Shown here: piece after piece, positions 41,262 through 50,399 of the stretch
Layout: the number at the start of each line of letters is the position of its first letter
Position numbering within the stretch: position 1 is the first letter of the stretch
NCBI GenBank assembly: GCA_017521565.1
Contig: JAFXCE010000144.1
Span: 36,800-100,799, forward strand
Length of the DNA: 64,000 nucleotides
From: Clostridia bacterium
Lineage (GTDB): Bacteria; Bacillota; Clostridia; Christensenellales; Aristaeellaceae
Direction of reading: 5' to 3'
Made by a program: the position numbers and the translations under genes
Notes under the pieces: model-generated
The model's input: only the letters and a program-made list of their open reading frames with translations
Databases searched by the model: none
What the model was told of the DNA's origin: nothing

Positions 41262-44174
41262 ATGACGATCTACGAATGGGCCGACAGGCTGGGCATGGAT
41301 CCGCACAAGAGCAGAGGGCCGGAGGATTTCTGGGCGATCTGTCCTTGCCACAGCGACACAAAGCCCAGCCTGCACGTATATATCGGCGGAAAGACGGGCG
41401 AGATCGTCATGAAGTGCTTTGTATGCGACGCGACGGGCGCGGATGTATGTAAGGCGCTGGGGCTTCCGATCGGCGAGGTGATGTGTGACGCGATGAGCGG
41501 AGAGAAGACGAAGGACGACCGGCAGCGGCAGGCAAAGCCGAAGCGGGCGCCTTCTGCAAAGAAGCCGAAGCTCTCGTGGCCCTTTGAGGTGGGCAAGCCG
41601 CTGCTTGTGGGTAAGCGAGAATACAAGACCACGAATGTCTACGAATATCAGAATCGTGAGGGGCGTGTTGTGCTGCGCAAGGCGCGCGCGGAGCTATGGG
41701 AAAACGGCAGCCGCGTGGACAAGAGTTTCCTGATCCAGAGCATCGGCACGGACGGCAAATGGTACTCAGGAGGCGGTATCTATACAAATCTGATCTATCA
41801 TCAGCCGGATGTACTGGCCATGAAGGGCAAGCCGGGCCGCACGATACTCGCGGAGGGCGAGAAGGACGTGGATAATCTGCGCCTGCTCGGAATCAACGCG
41901 ACCTGCGGCATGCATGGCGGCGGCATCGACAAGGGCGGCGACAGTCTGCTTGGCAAATGGAACGACGACCACAGTCAGTGCTTCGATGGCCTGGATGAGG
42001 TGGTTGTGATCGCAGACAACGATGCAGCTGGTGAGGGGATCGCTCAGTGGATCTGCAAACGGCTTAAAGACCGCGTGAAGACGCTGCGGCTTTTGCGGAT
42101 CGTCGAGCATTGGCCGGAGCTGCCCAAGCACGGCGACTTTACCGACTGGGCGAACACGCTGATCAGCGCGGGAAAGAAACGCAGTGAGATCCGTGTGGCG
42201 TTGGAAAGCATGATCGAGGAGACGCCGGAGTGGGAGCCGGGCAATATACGGCACTTTGAGCCGGAGGAGAAGAAAAAGAGCAAACCCACCCGGGAAGACA
42301 ATACCGGCGGAGATGGGCCAAAGGAAGAGAAGGAAGACGAATACGAGAGCTACTTCGGCAGCTACACCTACTGCATCAAGGGCGGATGCCTGGCGCAGCG
42401 AACGGGCAAGGACGGCGCGGCTCGGACGCTGTGCAGTTTTCTTCCGGTGCCGAAGGAAACGATCCGACGGGATGACGGAAGCACGGTTCGTACCGATTAT
42501 GTGATCGGCGCGACGCGGCCGGACGGAGAACCTCTGGAAGACGCGAGGATCACCGGCGAAGCGGAGTTTGCTGCGATGCGCTGGCCGATGAAGTTCTGGC
42601 AATTCTACGGAAACATCAAGCCGGTGAAGAACGGGCCGCAGCTGGTGCTGGACGCAATCAGCACGGCGGGCCAGAGGCTGGCCAAGCATCGCAACGTCTA
42701 CGAGCATACGGGCATGCGTGAGATCGGCGGAAAGATGGCGTACCTGTACAACGGAGGCGCGATCGGTGTGGACGGCGTCAGCGTGGAGCTGACCGGACAG
42801 CTGCAGCACTATGAAATGTGCGACCGGGAGCATTCCCGGGAAGATGCAGCGATGGCAGAGCGGATGCTGATCGACGGGATGCCCGGGTGGCTGATCCTGC
42901 CGGAGCTGGCACAGGCATACCTTGCGCCGCTATACAGCGTACTCGAGAAAATGCAGCAGCCGCCCAGCTACGTCGTGTACGTGATCGGTGAGCGCGGAGC
43001 TGGCAAATCGACGGTAACCGGCTATGTGCAGGGGCATTTTGGATCCTTCTACGAGAGACAGTTTCCGAGCAACTTCACGGACACGCCGAACCAGGTGCGC
43101 GACAAGCTCTTCTGGGCGAAGGACAGCCTGATGGTTATCGACGACTATCGAAAGACCGGCGAGGGCGGGCGCATGCGATCGAGCATGGACATGGTCGCCG
43201 ACGCCGCGATCACAGCCGTCGCAGACCGAGCAGACCGCGGACGTCTGGATGCAGACAAGCGTATGAGTGCGCCGCGCCCATGCCGGAGCACCTGCATCAT
43301 GACCGGAGAGGATATGCCCAACGTATCGATCAGTCGAAAGATGCGCCTCTACCGGATCACAGTCAGCATGGGCGATATCTATAAGGAAAGCGCGGACGAG
43401 CTGGATATTTTCCGTCAGCTGAACCGCGACGGATTCTTCCGCAGCTGCATGCGCTATTACATTGAGGATCTTCTTGAACGCTGGAACACGATCGAGGACG
43501 AGCTTGAGCGCCGGATCCGGGAGGCGGCACAGCTTGTCAAGAGTGCGATGACGCGGCGGGAGGGCCGATACCTTGAGTGTGCGACGCTGCTGATGTGCGG
43601 TATCGGATTGATGATGGATCATCTGATTGCCTGCGGGGTAATGGACGAAACGGACAAGCAGCACCGGCTTGAACAGGCTGCAAGGGACATCGCCGCCAAC
43701 ATCGACGAGCAGGGCAGCGAGGTGGATGAGAACCAGCCGGAGGCGATCTGGCTGCAGACGCTTCGATCCCTGCTGGCGACGCGCACGGTGTCGATCGGCA
43801 ATAAAGACGACATGGGTGATGGATTCCGGGCGGGCCTGATCGGCTATTATGACGGCGAGCTGGTCTGTCTGGATCCGACGAGCTGCGACGAGTATATTGG
43901 AGAGCGGCTGCGCAAGAGCGGTGTCGCGCTGGGCGCGAGCCGGCAGGCGATCCTGCGCGCGCTGGCCCGGGCGGGAATGATCGTTTACAAGCAAAAAGAA
44001 AACGGAAACGGCATCGGCGAGACGACAAAGGTCTGCCGGATGGGCCGTGTGCGCCAGCGGATGATCGTGATCTATCGCTGGGCGCTTGAGGGGCGAGACA
44101 AGCCGACGCCCGAAGAACAGGGCTTTACGCCCATCGACGGCGAGCAGCTGCCGATGGAGTTTGGTAAGAAATAA
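41262..44174 (+). CDS. Phage DNA primase-helicase
   Basis: 970 residues. An N-terminal CHC2-type zinc finger (about 10-65: CPCHSDTKPSLHV, CFVCDATGADVC) is followed by a toprim region (about 190-280) with ILAEGEKDVDNL and the acidic VVIADNDAAGEG. After a charged linker (about 325-355) comes a helicase domain with a Walker A loop GERGAGKST (about 576-584) and Walker B-like LMVIDDYRK. It should unwind DNA and lay down primers at the phage fork. GAGAGGACGAAAG precedes the ATG. Its size fits a fused primase-helicase of phages and plasmids. Confidence 0.85.
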   Translation: MTIYEWADRLGMDPHKSRGPEDFWAICPCHSDTKPSLHVYIGGKTGEIVMKCFVCDATGADVCKALGLPIGEVMCDAMSGEKTKDDRQRQAKPKRAPSAKKPKLSWPFEVGKPLLVGKREYKTTNVYEYQNREGRVVLRKARAELWENGSRVDKSFLIQSIGTDGKWYSGGGIYTNLIYHQPDVLAMKGKPGRTILAEGEKDVDNLRLLGINATCGMHGGGIDKGGDSLLGKWNDDHSQCFDGLDEVVVIADNDAAGEGIAQWICKRLKDRVKTLRLLRIVEHWPELPKHGDFTDWANTLISAGKKRSEIRVALESMIEETPEWEPGNIRHFEPEEKKKSKPTREDNTGGDGPKEEKEDEYESYFGSYTYCIKGGCLAQRTGKDGAARTLCSFLPVPKETIRRDDGSTVRTDYVIGATRPDGEPLEDARITGEAEFAAMRWPMKFWQFYGNIKPVKNGPQLVLDAISTAGQRLAKHRNVYEHTGMREIGGKMAYLYNGGAIGVDGVSVELTGQLQHYEMCDREHSREDAAMAERMLIDGMPGWLILPELAQAYLAPLYSVLEKMQQPPSYVVYVIGERGAGKSTVTGYVQGHFGSFYERQFPSNFTDTPNQVRDKLFWAKDSLMVIDDYRKTGEGGRMRSSMDMVADAAITAVADRADRGRLDADKRMSAPRPCRSTCIMTGEDMPNVSISRKMRLYRITVSMGDIYKESADELDIFRQLNRDGFFRSCMRYYIEDLLERWNTIEDELERRIREAAQLVKSAMTRREGRYLECATLLMCGIGLMMDHLIACGVMDETDKQHRLEQAARDIAANIDEQGSEVDENQPEAIWLQTLRSLLATRTVSIGNKDDMGDGFRAGLIGYYDGELVCLDPTSCDEYIGERLRKSGVALGASRQAILRALARAGMIVYKQKENGNGIGETTKVCRMGRVRQRMIVIYRWALEGRDKPTPEEQGFTPIDGEQLPMEFGKK

Positions 44175-44202
44175 GGAACGAAAGCAAAGGGAGGAAAACA
44201 CA

Positions 44203-44499
44203 GTGGTCAAATGTGAAAAGTTGAAAAGCGGATTCATGATTTCGCTGGATGGTGATTCTGAGAGCCTTGTCAAAGAGATCGCGTATGCCGTTGCGGCCTA
44301 TCATGTGAATATGATGCAGGCGACGAACTTGGATAAAAGGGACGAGGAAACTGTCAGGAATGCGATTAAGGCATCCTGTGATTTGTTTGGCATGTTCATG
44401 GCGGAAGCGATGGAACGGATCCTGAATATGGAACATCGGGAAAGTGAACTGGACAGGCTGTGCTCCCTTGTAAAAAAGGAAGGCGGTGCGGTGCAGTGA
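44203..44499 (+). CDS. Hypothetical phage protein, helical
   Basis: 98 residues, mainly helical after a short strand region (SGFMISLDGDSES). GGGAGG eight bases ahead selects a GTG start. Its stop overlaps the next gene's GTG. No family is recognised. Confidence 0.55.
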   Translation: MVKCEKLKSGFMISLDGDSESLVKEIAYAVAAYHVNMMQATNLDKRDEETVRNAIKASCDLFGMFMAEAMERILNMEHRESELDRLCSLVKKEGGAVQ

Positions 44500-45485
44500 G
44501 CGGGAACGTGATGGTGCTGAATACGGAAAAGGCGGCCAGGCGGGCGCAGATCGAGATGCACATTGAGATGCACCGGGACAGCGCTGCCGGCAGCTTGCTG
44601 GAAGTCGGCAGATGGCTCAACAGCGCGAAGGACGAGGGCATCGTTCCGCATGGGCAATGGACAGCCTGGGTGGCGGAGCATGCCGCCATGAGCGAGCGCA
44701 CAGCGCAGAAATGGATGCGGGCGGCGCGGGAACTGCCGGAGGGCAGCCCGCTGGCGCGGCTGGGCATCAGCAAGATCCAGAGCCTGATGATGCTTGACAG
44801 CGGCGAGCGGGAGGAATTCGCGGAGCGGATTGGCGCGGAGAGTCTTTCCAGCCGCGAGGTGGAGGCGCAGGTGAAGGCGGCTCGCGCGGAGCGGGACGAG
44901 GCGCTGCGCGTGGTCGGCGAGCAGAAGAAGCAGATCCGCGAGATGGCACAGAAGAAGGACGCGCTGATCACGGATGCGATTGCCCGGACGCGAGTGGACG
45001 TGACCCGCGAGAAGCAAGGCGAGATTGACCGGCTTGAAAGCCTGGTAAATAGCGCGGACAAGGGCAGAAAGCAGACGGAGAAGCTGCTTGATGAGGCGCG
45101 CGCTGAAGCGGAGCGTCTGCGCGTAGCGCTGGATGTCGAGCGCCGGTCTGCCCGGATTCCGGATCCGAAACAGGAGCGGGCGATCCGGGAGCTGCAGGAG
45201 ATCCTGGAAAAGAAGGAACGCGAGATCGACCGGCTGAGCGAGGCACTGGATGAAGCGCAGACGGCAGCCATGCGCGGCGGCATGGCCGGAAACGGCGAGC
45301 GACCCAGCCCGGTCACGATGATCCTGAGCGCGATAGGCGGCTTGATGGCGCAGGCGGGACGCATGCCCGGAGAATTGGCCAGAATGCAGGGCCTTGAAAG
45401 CGAGGACCGTGAGCTGCTGTGCGGGCAGGCTCGGATGGTCGGGCAGTGGGCGATGCAGATTCTCGCGGCATGCGGAGAGGGGTGA
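44496..45485 (+). CDS. DUF3102 family phage protein with coiled coil
   Basis: 329 residues. The N-terminal part (about 15-130) matches the DUF3102 layout found in phages and plasmids: GRWLNSAKDEGIVPHGQWTAWV, MSERTAQKWMRAA, LGISKIQSLMML. A long charged coiled coil follows (about 125-270), then a helical C-terminus. The role is unknown; it is often near partition- or replication-type genes. GTG 44496 overlaps the previous stop; ATG 44511 is an alternative. Confidence 0.7.
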   Translation: MSGNVMVLNTEKAARRAQIEMHIEMHRDSAAGSLLEVGRWLNSAKDEGIVPHGQWTAWVAEHAAMSERTAQKWMRAARELPEGSPLARLGISKIQSLMMLDSGEREEFAERIGAESLSSREVEAQVKAARAERDEALRVVGEQKKQIREMAQKKDALITDAIARTRVDVTREKQGEIDRLESLVNSADKGRKQTEKLLDEARAEAERLRVALDVERRSARIPDPKQERAIRELQEILEKKEREIDRLSEALDEAQTAAMRGGMAGNGERPSPVTMILSAIGGLMAQAGRMPGELARMQGLESEDRELLCGQARMVGQWAMQILAACGEG

Positions 45486-45946
45486 TGCGCATGTATGAGC
45501 TGATGGCCGTGGACGGCATGCCGCCCGGGGAACTGATGACGCCGGAAAAGATGGGCGCTCAGCTCGCCCAGATGCTTGCGGGACAGCAGCAGATCATGAG
45601 CGTGCTGCTGGCGCAGCAGCAGGAGATCAGCAAGCTGAGCGCGGCGCTGGCGACCGTGCGCATCAGCAGGACGCAGGAGATCGCGATGAAGGAAGCGATC
45701 AGCGCGCGCGCTGCTCAGCTGACGCGGTCGGAAGATCTTCCGGGATGCGAGCGCAGGATCGCCGGTGCGATCCGCAAGACGCTGCGGGAGACGACGGGCG
45801 CGCGGGCGATCGGCGACCTGCAGGCCTGCCAGTTTGACCGGGCGATGGAGATGATCGCAAGCTGGCGGATGAGCGGCGCGCTGAGAAAGATACGCAAGGA
45901 GGCAGAGAATACCGATGACGGGCGAAGAATTCCGGGCAGTGTATGA
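45485..45946 (+). CDS. ORF6C-like phage protein
   Basis: 153 residues. A Gln-rich coiled coil (about 25-60) precedes a C-terminal segment, IRKTLRETTGARAIGDLQACQFDRAMEMIASW, that resembles the ORF6C domain of phage antirepressors. The KilA/BRO N-terminal domain is absent, so it may work as a partner or be a remnant. The start overlaps the previous stop (TGATG). Confidence 0.6.
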   Translation: MRMYELMAVDGMPPGELMTPEKMGAQLAQMLAGQQQIMSVLLAQQQEISKLSAALATVRISRTQEIAMKEAISARAAQLTRSEDLPGCERRIAGAIRKTLRETTGARAIGDLQACQFDRAMEMIASWRMSGALRKIRKEAENTDDGRRIPGSV

Positions 45947-46418
45947 CCAGATGTGCGCGCATCTGGGGCGACTGCCGACGGTACGTGAGCTTGCCTTTGA
46001 GACGGATCTGACGGACGGAGCAGTGCATTGGCATCTTCGTTATCGCGGGCTTCCCTTTAAACAGCGGACGCGGGGCGGTAACCGCCGGACGGCCAAGGCC
46101 GTACGTTGTGATGAAGAGGAGCTTGAGCAGGGGAGTTCACCGAGGAAGAGAAAGGCGCCATCAATGCGCGTATACTACATTGATCCGCCCAAGCCGCCGG
46201 AGCGCGGTGCATTGATTCTGCCTCGCATGGGAGAGGGAAACCCCGGCGAAGGCTATGATGCGCGGCAGGCGACAGCCATACGCTGCTACAAATGCAGCCG
46301 TGCAGTCGTGATTTTCCCTCGTGTGCATCTGTGGTGGTTACCTGTAGATGAGGAACATGCGGCGGCGGTTTGCAGCGACGCCTGCGCCGGAAGAATGACA
46401 CGGAGGCGGCTGACATGA
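45915..46418 (+). CDS. Hypothetical phage protein with HTH-like N-terminus and Cys cluster
   Basis: 167 residues. The first 60 resemble a small DNA-binding helix pair (LGRLPTVRELAFETDLTDGAVHWHLRYRG). The C-terminus has CYKCSRA and CSDACAG, which could bind zinc. It overlaps its neighbours on both sides. The function is unknown; a regulator is possible. Confidence 0.5.
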   Translation: MTGEEFRAVYDQMCAHLGRLPTVRELAFETDLTDGAVHWHLRYRGLPFKQRTRGGNRRTAKAVRCDEEELEQGSSPRKRKAPSMRVYYIDPPKPPERGALILPRMGEGNPGEGYDARQATAIRCYKCSRAVVIFPRVHLWWLPVDEEHAAAVCSDACAGRMTRRRLT

Positions 46419-46924
46419 GGCAAAGCGGTGGAAACGAAAAAAAACTCACGGGCAACGAGCTGAGTCTCGTTCAGCTGCTCGCCTGTCTGAGCGGGTACCT
46501 GCGCGGGCGCGGCAGCAAAGAGCTGGAAGGGGTGATGCGCAGTGTGCCGCGCGGATGGACCCGATACCGGCAGGCAATGGGCCAGATCGGCAGGCTGCTG
46601 GACGACGTCTACGATGTGATGCCGCTCAACCAGCTGCGGCAGACGGAAAACGTGCTGCGCAACGGCGAGATCACCATCAAGCTGCGGCGCGCTGGCGCGT
46701 ATGACGACGACATGACGGTGCTCGCCGTGCCGGCGGTATGCGAACTGATTAATACGGCCATGTGGGCGGAGTGCGCGATCTGCCTCAAGGACCGCGCAGG
46801 CGTCAAGCAATGCGCGCTGCGCAAGGCGCTCGAGGAGATCATTCCACCGGACAGATGGGAGACGACTAGCTGCAGCTATCGGGATATGGCGATCCAGGCG
46901 GAGAAGCCGGGGAAGTACGTATAA
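46415..46924 (+). CDS. Hypothetical phage protein
   Basis: 169 residues, largely helical, with NEKKLTGNELSLVQLLACLSGYLRG near the N-terminus. The start overlaps the previous stop (ATGA). Similar proteins sit just before the late-gene regulator in other Firmicute phages, but no function is known. Confidence 0.55.
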   Translation: MRQSGGNEKKLTGNELSLVQLLACLSGYLRGRGSKELEGVMRSVPRGWTRYRQAMGQIGRLLDDVYDVMPLNQLRQTENVLRNGEITIKLRRAGAYDDDMTVLAVPAVCELINTAMWAECAICLKDRAGVKQCALRKALEEIIPPDRWETTSCSYRDMAIQAEKPGKYV

Positions 46925-46939
46925 ACGGAGGAAGAAAAC

Positions 46940-47350
46940 GTGACGGGAATGGACGTGCTGCGCCGGGTGCGCGCATACGAAAAGGACATGGCGAGGCTGC
47001 GGCTGCAGCTTGCCTGCGTGCGCGACGCCGCGCTGCGGATCACGCGCAGCACGGACACGACCGGACACGGCGGACAGGAAGACAAGATGGGCGAATACGC
47101 CGCGAAGGTCGATGGAATCGAGCGAATGCTCGCAGAGCGCGAGGCGATCCACAACCGGGATCTGATCTGCGCCGGCGCGCTGATCGCCGGGCTGGATCCG
47201 GCACAGGGCAGCGTGATATACTGCCGGATGGTGCGCGGGCTGACCGAGAGGCAGACGGCGGCGCAGCTGAGCACGAGCCAGGACAGTATACGCGGGCTGT
47301 ACCGTCGGGCGCGCGAGGCGCTGCTGCGGACGGAGATCGAAAATGTTTGA
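46940..47350 (+). CDS. ArpU/sigma-70-like phage late transcription regulator
   Basis: 136 residues. The N-terminal helical part is followed by a region-4-like HTH (RMVRGLTERQTAAQLSTSQDSIRGLYRRAREAL, about 95-130). Such proteins switch on packaging and structural genes. GGAGG eight bases ahead selects GTG 46940. It is the last gene before the tandem-repeat and terminator region and the terminase operon, which is the usual place. Confidence 0.75.
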   Translation: MTGMDVLRRVRAYEKDMARLRLQLACVRDAALRITRSTDTTGHGGQEDKMGEYAAKVDGIERMLAEREAIHNRDLICAGALIAGLDPAQGSVIYCRMVRGLTERQTAAQLSTSQDSIRGLYRRAREALLRTEIENV

Positions 47351-47357
47351 CCGGTCG

Positions 47358-47392
47358 CGACCCCTTTCGACCCCTCGCGACCCCTTACGACC
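47358..47392. repeat. Tandem decamer repeats before the packaging genes
   Basis: Three consecutive 10-base units CGACCCCTNN (47358-47387) and a partial fourth (CGACC), preceded by GGTCGCGACC. They lie eight bases after the late regulator's stop, ahead of HNH and terminase, so a packaging (cos/pac) or late-promoter site is possible. Confidence 0.6.
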
Positions 47393-47430
47393 GGGGCAAC
47401 GGTGTGGTATGATAAGCTCATCAAATTCTG

Positions 47431-47464
47431 AAGAGGCGACGCCAAGCGGCAGCGCCTCTTTTTT
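47431..47464 (+). terminator. Intrinsic terminator before the HNH gene
   Basis: AAGAGGCG (47431-47438) pairs with CGCCTCTT (47453-47460), followed by TTTTTT. It closes the early operon. Confidence 0.88.
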
Positions 47465-47479
47465 ATGCCCGGAGGATGT

Positions 47480-47821
47480 ATGCACCGAGAGAAAGAGACG
47501 GATCCGTTTTACTGGACCGGTGCATGGAAGCGCGCACGTCAGGCTGCGCTGGATCGGGATCACGGTCTCTGCGTCTGGTGCCGCAGGGCTGGGCGATACA
47601 GGATCGACCGGCACGGGCGGCGCTGGCCGGTGAAGGCGGACATGGTCCACCACATCAAGCCCAAGAAGGAATATCCGGAGCTGGCGCTTGAGCTTGATAA
47701 TCTGGTGAGCCTTTGCGACGACTGTCACGACGAGGCGCATCCGGAGAAACACATGGGACAGAAGAAGGAAAAGCCGCCGACGGCAGCGCAGCTGCTGGGC
47801 GTAAAGTTTGAACAGCTGTGA
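47480..47821 (+). CDS. HNH endonuclease
   Basis: 113 residues with a complete HNH site: CVWCRRAG for zinc, HHIKPKKEYPELALELDNLVSLCDDCHDEAH for catalysis. HNH proteins encoded next to terminase cooperate in cutting at cos sites in HK97-type phages. The start is uncertain: ATG 47480 is close to GGAGG (four bases); ATG 47465 lies in the terminator T-run. Confidence 0.88.
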   Translation: MHREKETDPFYWTGAWKRARQAALDRDHGLCVWCRRAGRYRIDRHGRRWPVKADMVHHIKPKKEYPELALELDNLVSLCDDCHDEAHPEKHMGQKKEKPPTAAQLLGVKFEQL

Positions 47822-47832
47822 GGTGATGAAAC

Positions 47833-48273
47833 ATGCCGCCAAGAAGGAAACCTCCGGAAAGGCTTGATGAAGAGCAGATCCGCGACAAGATGCTGCGCGG
47901 CATCAATGATGAAGCGGCGATCTTCCTGTATGATCAGGCGATGATGGCGCTGGCCAGTCGGGATCAGGCAGACTTCATGACTGCGCTGCAGCTGCGCGAC
48001 GCCGCGCAGTGGACGGTTGCCATTGACGACATGCAGGATGAGCTGAGACGGCAGGTGGCATCGTCTGAGCCGGACGACAAGCGGATCGCCGCGATCATCA
48101 AAAACAAGCAGGCCGCGGAGGACGCGCGGCGTCGGATCCTGGACGGGCTGCTGCTCACGCCGCAGAAGAAGCGCGGCAGGCCGGAGGAGCCGAAACCGCA
48201 GCGAGAGGACGACGGCGCGGCAGCTGCGGCGGACGACGCCTGGGCGGCCTTTGACGGAGATGATGGCCCGTGA
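47833..48273 (+). CDS. Probable terminase small subunit
   Basis: 146 residues, helical, with a charged Ala/Asp-rich tail (GAAAAADDAWAAFDGDD). It lies between HNH and the large terminase and overlaps the latter's GTG, the usual position of the small subunit, which recognises the packaging site. Sequence similarity is not strong; the call is mainly by position. Confidence 0.55.
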   Translation: MPPRRKPPERLDEEQIRDKMLRGINDEAAIFLYDQAMMALASRDQADFMTALQLRDAAQWTVAIDDMQDELRRQVASSEPDDKRIAAIIKNKQAAEDARRRILDGLLLTPQKKRGRPEEPKPQREDDGAAAAADDAWAAFDGDDGP

Positions 48274-49994
48274 GAGGATCGACGCCCAAAGAGATCATGG
48301 GAAGCGTTGCCTACAAGTACGCGGAGGACGTACTCAGCGGGAAGATCCTCGCGCCCAGGACGATCAAGCAGCAGGCGGGGCATTTCCTTGACGACCTGAA
48401 GCGCGCGGAGCGGGGCTGGCGGTATTGCTTCGACCTTGACGTCGGGCGAAAGCCGATCCGCTTCTGCGAATCCTTTCTGACGCCGACTGCGGGCGAGTAC
48501 GACAGTTTCAAATTCCTCGCGTGGCAGGAATGGGTGGACAGCCAGGCATTCGGCTGGATCGACCGGGAGACCGGGTACCGGCGGTACCGCGAGGTCTTCG
48601 AGGAGGTTGCCCGCGGCAACGGCAAGACGGCGCGCAACTCCGGCAAGGCCGGATACATGAGCACGAAGGGGGCGGACAAGGGCGCGGAAAACTACTTTGC
48701 GGCCAACAACAAAGGACAGGCCAAGCGCTTCTACATGGACTTCTACAAGCAGATGCGCATGAGCCCGGTCCTGCGCCAGCAGATCAAGCTGGGGAAGGCG
48801 GAAAGCTGGTATGAGCAGCTGAACGTGATTGTGACGTATCTGGCCAACAATCCGGACGCGCTGGACGGCCTGAGACCGTATTTTGTAATCAAGGACGAGC
48901 TTGAGGGCGAGCGGAGATTCGACCAGATCAATCAGCTGCTGCGCCCGATGAAAAAGCGCAAGCAGCCGCTGATGTGGTACACGGGCACAGCCGGCACAGT
49001 GCAGGACGGGCCGATGGTCTATCACTATGGCTTTGCAAAGAAGATCCTCGACCGCGATCCTGAGATCGACGAGCGAAGCATCGACCGGTATCTGCCGATC
49101 ATCTACGAGATCGATCCGGATCTGCCGTACGACGATCCGCAGTACTGGATCATGGCCAATCCGTCGCTCGGTGCGCTGCTGGACATGGAGGATCTGCTGG
49201 ACGACTGGGCGCGCAGCCAGCGCAGCCCGAGGGAAAAGGTTGACTTCATCACCAAGCAGCTCAACCGATTCGCGACGCCGCCGGAAGCCGTGTATGTGGA
49301 TCTGGACACGATCCGGAGAAACGACCGCGCGCCGATGGAGCTGAGCCTGCTTCGGCCGCTTGCATGGGGAGGGTTTGACTTGTCGAAATCGGAGGATTTC
49401 ACGGCGGCGGCGATCGTCTTTGAGCTGCCGGACGGCCGGATCGGCATCGTGCACCACAGCTGGGTCCCGGAGGCTAAGATCCGCCGGGGCAACGGACGCG
49501 AGGAGAAGGATTGGGACGAATGGATCCGGCGCGGCTTTATGACCGTCGTTCCGGGCGAGTACGTCAAGTACGGACCGATGGTCGAATGGTTCAAGGAGAT
49601 GCGCAGCCGGTTTGAGATCAAGGGAATCGGCTTTGACCCGTACAACTCCATGGAGCTGCAAAATGCGCTGAGGGCGGAGGGATTCCTGCTCAGCGACGTG
49701 CGCCAGGGCCCGCTGACGCTGAACGCGCCGATGAAGAGCTTCAAGGAGCAGCTGCTCGACGGCAACGTCTGCTGGGGTCACGACGCGATGTTTGAATGGT
49801 ATCTGCGCAATGTCCGCCTGAGAGCGGACTTTTTTGATCTGGAAAAAGAGAACTGGATGCCCACGAAGAAGAACCGCTTTCTCAAGATCGACGGCTTCAT
49901 GGCGGCGATGGACGCCTATGTGCTGCGGCTGCGCGACATGGAGATGGCGTCGAGCTTCTGGGACGACAGCCATGTTTTGGGAGGACTGCTATGA
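48270..49994 (+). CDS. Terminase large subunit
   Basis: 574 residues. ATPase domain with a Walker A-like EVARGNGKT (about 112-120), then a Walker B region FVIKDELEGE, and a nuclease domain starting near GGFDLSKSEDFTAAAIVF (about 372-390), where the Asp residues should bind metal. It packages DNA into the prohead. The GTG overlaps the previous stop by GTGA. The relationship is to the HK97-like Terminase_1 group. Confidence 0.92.
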   Translation: MRGSTPKEIMGSVAYKYAEDVLSGKILAPRTIKQQAGHFLDDLKRAERGWRYCFDLDVGRKPIRFCESFLTPTAGEYDSFKFLAWQEWVDSQAFGWIDRETGYRRYREVFEEVARGNGKTARNSGKAGYMSTKGADKGAENYFAANNKGQAKRFYMDFYKQMRMSPVLRQQIKLGKAESWYEQLNVIVTYLANNPDALDGLRPYFVIKDELEGERRFDQINQLLRPMKKRKQPLMWYTGTAGTVQDGPMVYHYGFAKKILDRDPEIDERSIDRYLPIIYEIDPDLPYDDPQYWIMANPSLGALLDMEDLLDDWARSQRSPREKVDFITKQLNRFATPPEAVYVDLDTIRRNDRAPMELSLLRPLAWGGFDLSKSEDFTAAAIVFELPDGRIGIVHHSWVPEAKIRRGNGREEKDWDEWIRRGFMTVVPGEYVKYGPMVEWFKEMRSRFEIKGIGFDPYNSMELQNALRAEGFLLSDVRQGPLTLNAPMKSFKEQLLDGNVCWGHDAMFEWYLRNVRLRADFFDLEKENWMPTKKNRFLKIDGFMAAMDAYVLRLRDMEMASSFWDDSHVLGGLL

Positions 49995-49997
49995 CGC

Positions 49998-50024
49998 GGG
50001 AGGAGCAGAGCCCCTCCCCTACAA
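49998..50024. repeat. GC-rich imperfect palindrome, copy 1
   Basis: 27 bases between terminase and the neck genes, starting GGGAGGAGCAGAGC and ending CCTCCCCTACAA. One mismatch from the copy at 53318-53344. It overlaps no essential gene part. Confidence 0.8.
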
Positions 50025-50042
50025 AGGCGAAAGGATGATCAG

Positions 50043-50399
50043 ATGGGACGCGAGGAATACCGGCACAAAGTCGAGATCCTGCGCAGGCCGCAGGGGACGG
50101 AAGACAGCGGCGGCTACGGTCTGGACGAATACGAGAAGATCGGCGAGACGAGCTGCAAGATCCGCGACGAGAGCCCGGCAGAATACGCCGACGCGGAGAG
50201 CGCCGGCATTGAGCACATGCGCACGTTTACCATGCGGGCGAGGGACATCCGCACGGACGACCTGCTCGTCTGGAAGGGGCAGGCGCACAGGGTGCGCAAG
50301 GTGGATGGATACCTGAACCTGGGCCGTGAGATCAGCGTGCGCGCGAGCATGAGCGCCAGCAAGTACAGCGTGAAGGGTGAAAACCATGGCGCGGCTTGA
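50043..50399 (+). CDS. Head closure / head-tail joining protein
   Basis: 118 residues with the small beta-barrel layout of SPP1 gp16-like (Phage_H_T_join) proteins: YRHKVEILRRP at the start, SAEYADAESAGIEHMRTFTMRAR-type middle and DDLLVWKGQAHRVRKV near the end. It closes the portal exit after packaging. AAGGA seven bases ahead supports the start. It lies before the portal gene, whereas such genes normally follow the capsid. Confidence 0.75.
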   Translation: MGREEYRHKVEILRRPQGTEDSGGYGLDEYEKIGETSCKIRDESPAEYADAESAGIEHMRTFTMRARDIRTDDLLVWKGQAHRVRKVDGYLNLGREISVRASMSASKYSVKGENHGAA

